Below, piece after piece: positions 32,155-33,700 of a stretch of 33,700 nt of DNA. A model generated the notes under the pieces. It was not told the DNA's origin, ran no database searches, and saw only the letters and a list, made by a program, of their open reading frames with translations. The stretch's first letter is position 1, and each line of letters opens with the position of its first letter. Position numbers and translations under genes: made by a program. The stretch lies in the NCBI GenBank assembly GCA_905236775.1, contig CAJOOM010000138.1:1-33700 (forward strand), given 5' to 3'. Source of the stretch: Candidatus Gastranaerophilales bacterium. GTDB taxonomy: Bacteria; Cyanobacteriota; Vampirovibrionia; Gastranaerophilales; Gastranaerophilaceae.

Positions 32155-32271
32155 TTATTGACCCATTGTAGGCTGAATTAACATTAGTAAACTTAGCCCC
32201 GCAGTCCAAAGAATAAACGAGATTGCTATAATCCCAATGATAAGTTTTTTATGTTCTCTAAAAAATTCCAT
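32155..32271 (-). CDS. 38-residue single-pass membrane protein
   Basis: 38 residues, too short for usual gene callers. GAGG is 6 bases before the ATG at 32271. The charged start MEFFREHKK is followed by one hydrophobic helix (about residues 10-33, with IIGIIAISFILW) and a short tail QPTMGQ, suggesting an N-in membrane topology. The start recalls the anchor of SurA/PpiD-type periplasmic chaperones (from memory), as if only the anchor remained. The stop lies 18 bases before the EnvC-like start, so the two are coupled. A TATAAT box (minus strand, 32301-32296) lies 24 bases upstream. Confidence 0.65.
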   Translation of the reverse strand: MEFFREHKKLIIGIIAISFILWTAGLSLLMLIQPTMGQ

Positions 32272-32362
32272 ACAATACCTCACTTATTACATAATATTAT
32301 AAAAAAATCCTAAGAGCAATTTTTTTAACATTATTAAAGAGAAGAAATTGTAAATAAATTCA

Positions 32363-33127
32363 TCATTCTATAAATTCATAATTATTCCTTTGTGAATCTA
32401 ACTGAGAAGCCACTTCTTTTGAAACTGTGTTTATAGATTTTGATAATAAATACGGCAGACTGTTAATGTCAGTTGTTTTATAAATCATACCACCGGTAGT
32501 ATTCGCTAAACAAGATAACTTTGTATCATCATAGGATGAAAAGAATAGAAAATTAGTTTTTACAAAAATTATATCAATATGTATGTCTTTTCTTTCTGCT
32601 ATTAGTCTTTTCGCATATTCGCAAGGATTATCTTTGCAGGTGTATCCTCCATCCGTAATCATAATTATTTTTTTTGGAGTACTCTTATCTAAATTCGCAA
32701 AATCTTCCTCTATTGCCCTTTGTATTCCTAAAACAAAAGGTTCATTTCCATAAACATCTGATTCCAAACTTGCTTTCAATATGGAAGCATTATTTGTTTC
32801 TATGGGTGCAAGCTGTCTTGTCATTGTACACGAAAAATCTCCACCCACTTTTCTTAATCCGACAGCCGTTGTCTTTGGTATAGTATCAATAACACTTTTA
32901 GTCGTATCTTTTAATTTGTCAACAACACTTTCCATAGAGCCTGAATAATCTACTAATATGTCAATATATTTTACCGCGGAGGAAGAAAATACATTTTGAG
33001 GCAGTGTTCCAGTAACTTTTCTGGAGTTATTTTTTATTTGACCGTAAGGATTAATTTTATACTTTTCAGCATAAACAAATCCCGATAAAAATATTGTAGT
33101 TAAAAGTAGTGTAAAAAATTTTTTCAT
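32363..33127 (-). CDS. Exported von Willebrand factor A domain protein
   Basis: 254 residues, AAAAGGA ribosome site. Signal peptide 1-20 (MKKFF, hydrophobic core, VYA). The VWA domain (about 53-225) has an intact metal site: Asp60-x-Ser62-x-Ser64 in DYSGSM, a Thr/Asn-rich loop, and IMITDGGYTC with the Asp. Two extra Cys (YTCKDNPC) may form a disulfide, consistent with export. VWA domains mediate metal-dependent protein binding. The partner is unknown; no MoxR ATPase gene is adjacent. A possible calcium-dependent adhesin or envelope factor. Confidence 0.85.
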   Translation of the reverse strand: MKKFFTLLLTTIFLSGFVYAEKYKINPYGQIKNNSRKVTGTLPQNVFSSSAVKYIDILVDYSGSMESVVDKLKDTTKSVIDTIPKTTAVGLRKVGGDFSCTMTRQLAPIETNNASILKASLESDVYGNEPFVLGIQRAIEEDFANLDKSTPKKIIMITDGGYTCKDNPCEYAKRLIAERKDIHIDIIFVKTNFLFFSSYDDTKLSCLANTTGGMIYKTTDINSLPYLLSKSINTVSKEVASQLDSQRNNYEFIE

Positions 33128-33186
33128 ATCATCCTTTTATTTTATTAATGTAGTATATTGAATGATACTTGGATTAAAGCCAAATA

Positions 33187-33486
33187 TTATCCTATAGCTT
33201 TGATTGGTTGTATCCTACTAATGTCATCTGCAATGTTACGTTTTGCCATCCTAAGTTCATAGTCCTCTTGATAGCGTAAAAAATAACCTTGTGATAGTCC
33301 AAAGTATGTGGTCAAGCGTAAATCTGTATCGGCTGTGATTCTTCTTTGACCTTTAATAATTTGGTGGATTCTGTTTGGTGGTACAAATATAGCATTAGCC
33401 AGAGCATTTTGCGTAAGACCAAAAGGCTCAATGAATTCTTCTTTGAGCATTTCACCAACTGTTGTAAGTTCAATATATTCAGTCAT
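33187..33486 (-). CDS. higA: HigA-family antitoxin (XRE HTH), orphan
   Basis: 99 residues, GGAG 9 bases before the ATG at 33486. Typical HigA layout: VGEMLKEEFIEPFGLTQNALANAI (key: EEFIEPFGLTQNALA), VPPNRIHQIIKGQRRITADTDLRL (key: RIHQIIKGQRRITADT), then YFGLSQGYFLRYQEDYELR. HigA neutralises the mRNA interferase HigB and represses the operon. No higB frame exists in the 214 bases upstream or before the VWA gene downstream, so this is either an orphan or a transcriptional regulator. The promoter region has two perfect palindromes, consistent with autoregulation. Confidence 0.9.
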   Translation of the reverse strand: MTEYIELTTVGEMLKEEFIEPFGLTQNALANAIFVPPNRIHQIIKGQRRITADTDLRLTTYFGLSQGYFLRYQEDYELRMAKRNIADDISRIQPIKAIG

Positions 33487-33505
33487 TTTGTTAATCTCCT
33501 ATATG

Positions 33506-33563
33506 GGAATATAGAAATATATATTCCTATATTTATTATACGGTACGTACCACGTAATTTCAA
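33506..33563 (-). promoter_or_regulatory. higA promoter with two palindromic operators
   Basis: On the minus strand TTGAAA (33563-33558), 17 bases, TATAAT (33540-33535). The spacer holds the perfect palindrome GGTACGTACC (33542-33551). The untranslated leader holds GGAATATA-N6-TATATTCC (33506-33527). Both sites are placed for repression by HigA. Confidence 0.7.
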
Positions 33564-33599
33564 CCCCACAAAAGTATTATGTTAAGATAGATAAACTTG

Positions 33600-33614
33600 T
33601 TCCCTCGCCCCTTG
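33600..33614. repeat. Partial second copy of the CCTCGCCCCTTG repeat
   Basis: The 15 bases here match, apart from one missing C, the inverted complement of 16414-16428 at the right end of the hairpin element. The remaining 86 bases to the window edge contain no recognised feature. Confidence 0.45.
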
Positions 33615-33700
33615 AGGCACTACTGTCCGAGATAATTTTTTGCAAAAAAGAGCATAGCGAGCAATAATCTTGCTTTTACTCTAAAATAAGGTTGTCGAGA

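Noticed and set aside
33564-33700. higB toxin gene upstream of higA
   Set aside because: All frames of the minus strand in this stretch are broken by stops or lack HigB-like sequence.
1-33700. tRNA, rRNA, CRISPR arrays, transposases, prophage genes
   Set aside because: No T-loop-bearing cloverleaf, conserved rRNA segment, regularly spaced repeat array or mobile-element protein was found on reading both strands; short structured RNAs could still be missed.

Overview
The window is AT-rich, densely coded bacterial DNA from a Gram-negative-type cell: it carries an LptD/OstA-like outer-membrane LPS-assembly protein, glycosyltransferases and several Sec-exported proteins. The mix fits a low-GC, non-photosynthetic relative of cyanobacteria (Vampirovibrionia/Melainabacteria, Gastranaerophilales-like). 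The clues are many small lineage-type proteins of unknown function, pheT and gatC standing apart from pheS and gatAB, and a split-type glycine cleavage P-protein. That placement is inference from gene content and style, not a database match. No rRNA, tRNA, CRISPR array or transposase gene was seen.

Layout. 1-2.2 kb: small accessory genes, including a repeat-bearing protein (804-1691, minus) behind a near-perfect sigma-28 (FliA-type) promoter, a small protein with some resemblance to YjfB-type motility proteins, and a divergent XRE regulator. 2.3-5.1 kb: gcvT-gcvH-gcvPA with no gcvPB after it. 5.1-8.7 kb (minus): pyrG, gatC and an exported beta-propeller protein. 8.8-12.3 kb: a polyprenyl-phosphate sugar transferase gene and a glutaminase-less GlmS-like isomerase gene, bracketed by two convergent paralogous 78-residue genes that share an upstream region with conserved spacing. 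12.3-18.4 kb: mutS2, pdxJ, a CinA-type amidohydrolase and several hypotheticals. 18.6-24.9 kb (plus): rseP, pheT, a hypothetical, and two glycosyltransferases. 24.9-28.2 kb: mnmE, divergent from murF and an XRE/zinc-ribbon gene. 28.2-32.3 kb (minus): a probable envelope operon of a 38-residue membrane protein, an EnvC-like M23 protein, an LptD-like protein and a class II aldolase. 32.3-33.7 kb: an exported VWA protein and an orphan HigA-type antitoxin.

The core genes are ordinary housekeeping (one-carbon metabolism, CTP and PLP synthesis, tRNA charging and modification, peptidoglycan, LPS export). The unusual content lies mainly in the non-coding DNA: the sigma-28 promoter; the shared control region of the two small paralogs; facing 8-bp tandem arrays and a hairpin over the Shine-Dalgarno site before pyrG; a 12-bp tandem array filling the murF leader; a 55-bp hairpin segment flanked by 10-bp direct repeats at the mutS2 promoter; and several genes whose -10 box sits so close to the start codon that leaderless transcription is likely. 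No single new multi-gene defence or biosynthetic system is demonstrated. The best candidates for undescribed biology are the sigma-28-driven repeat protein and the paired 78-residue protein family around the sugar cassette.
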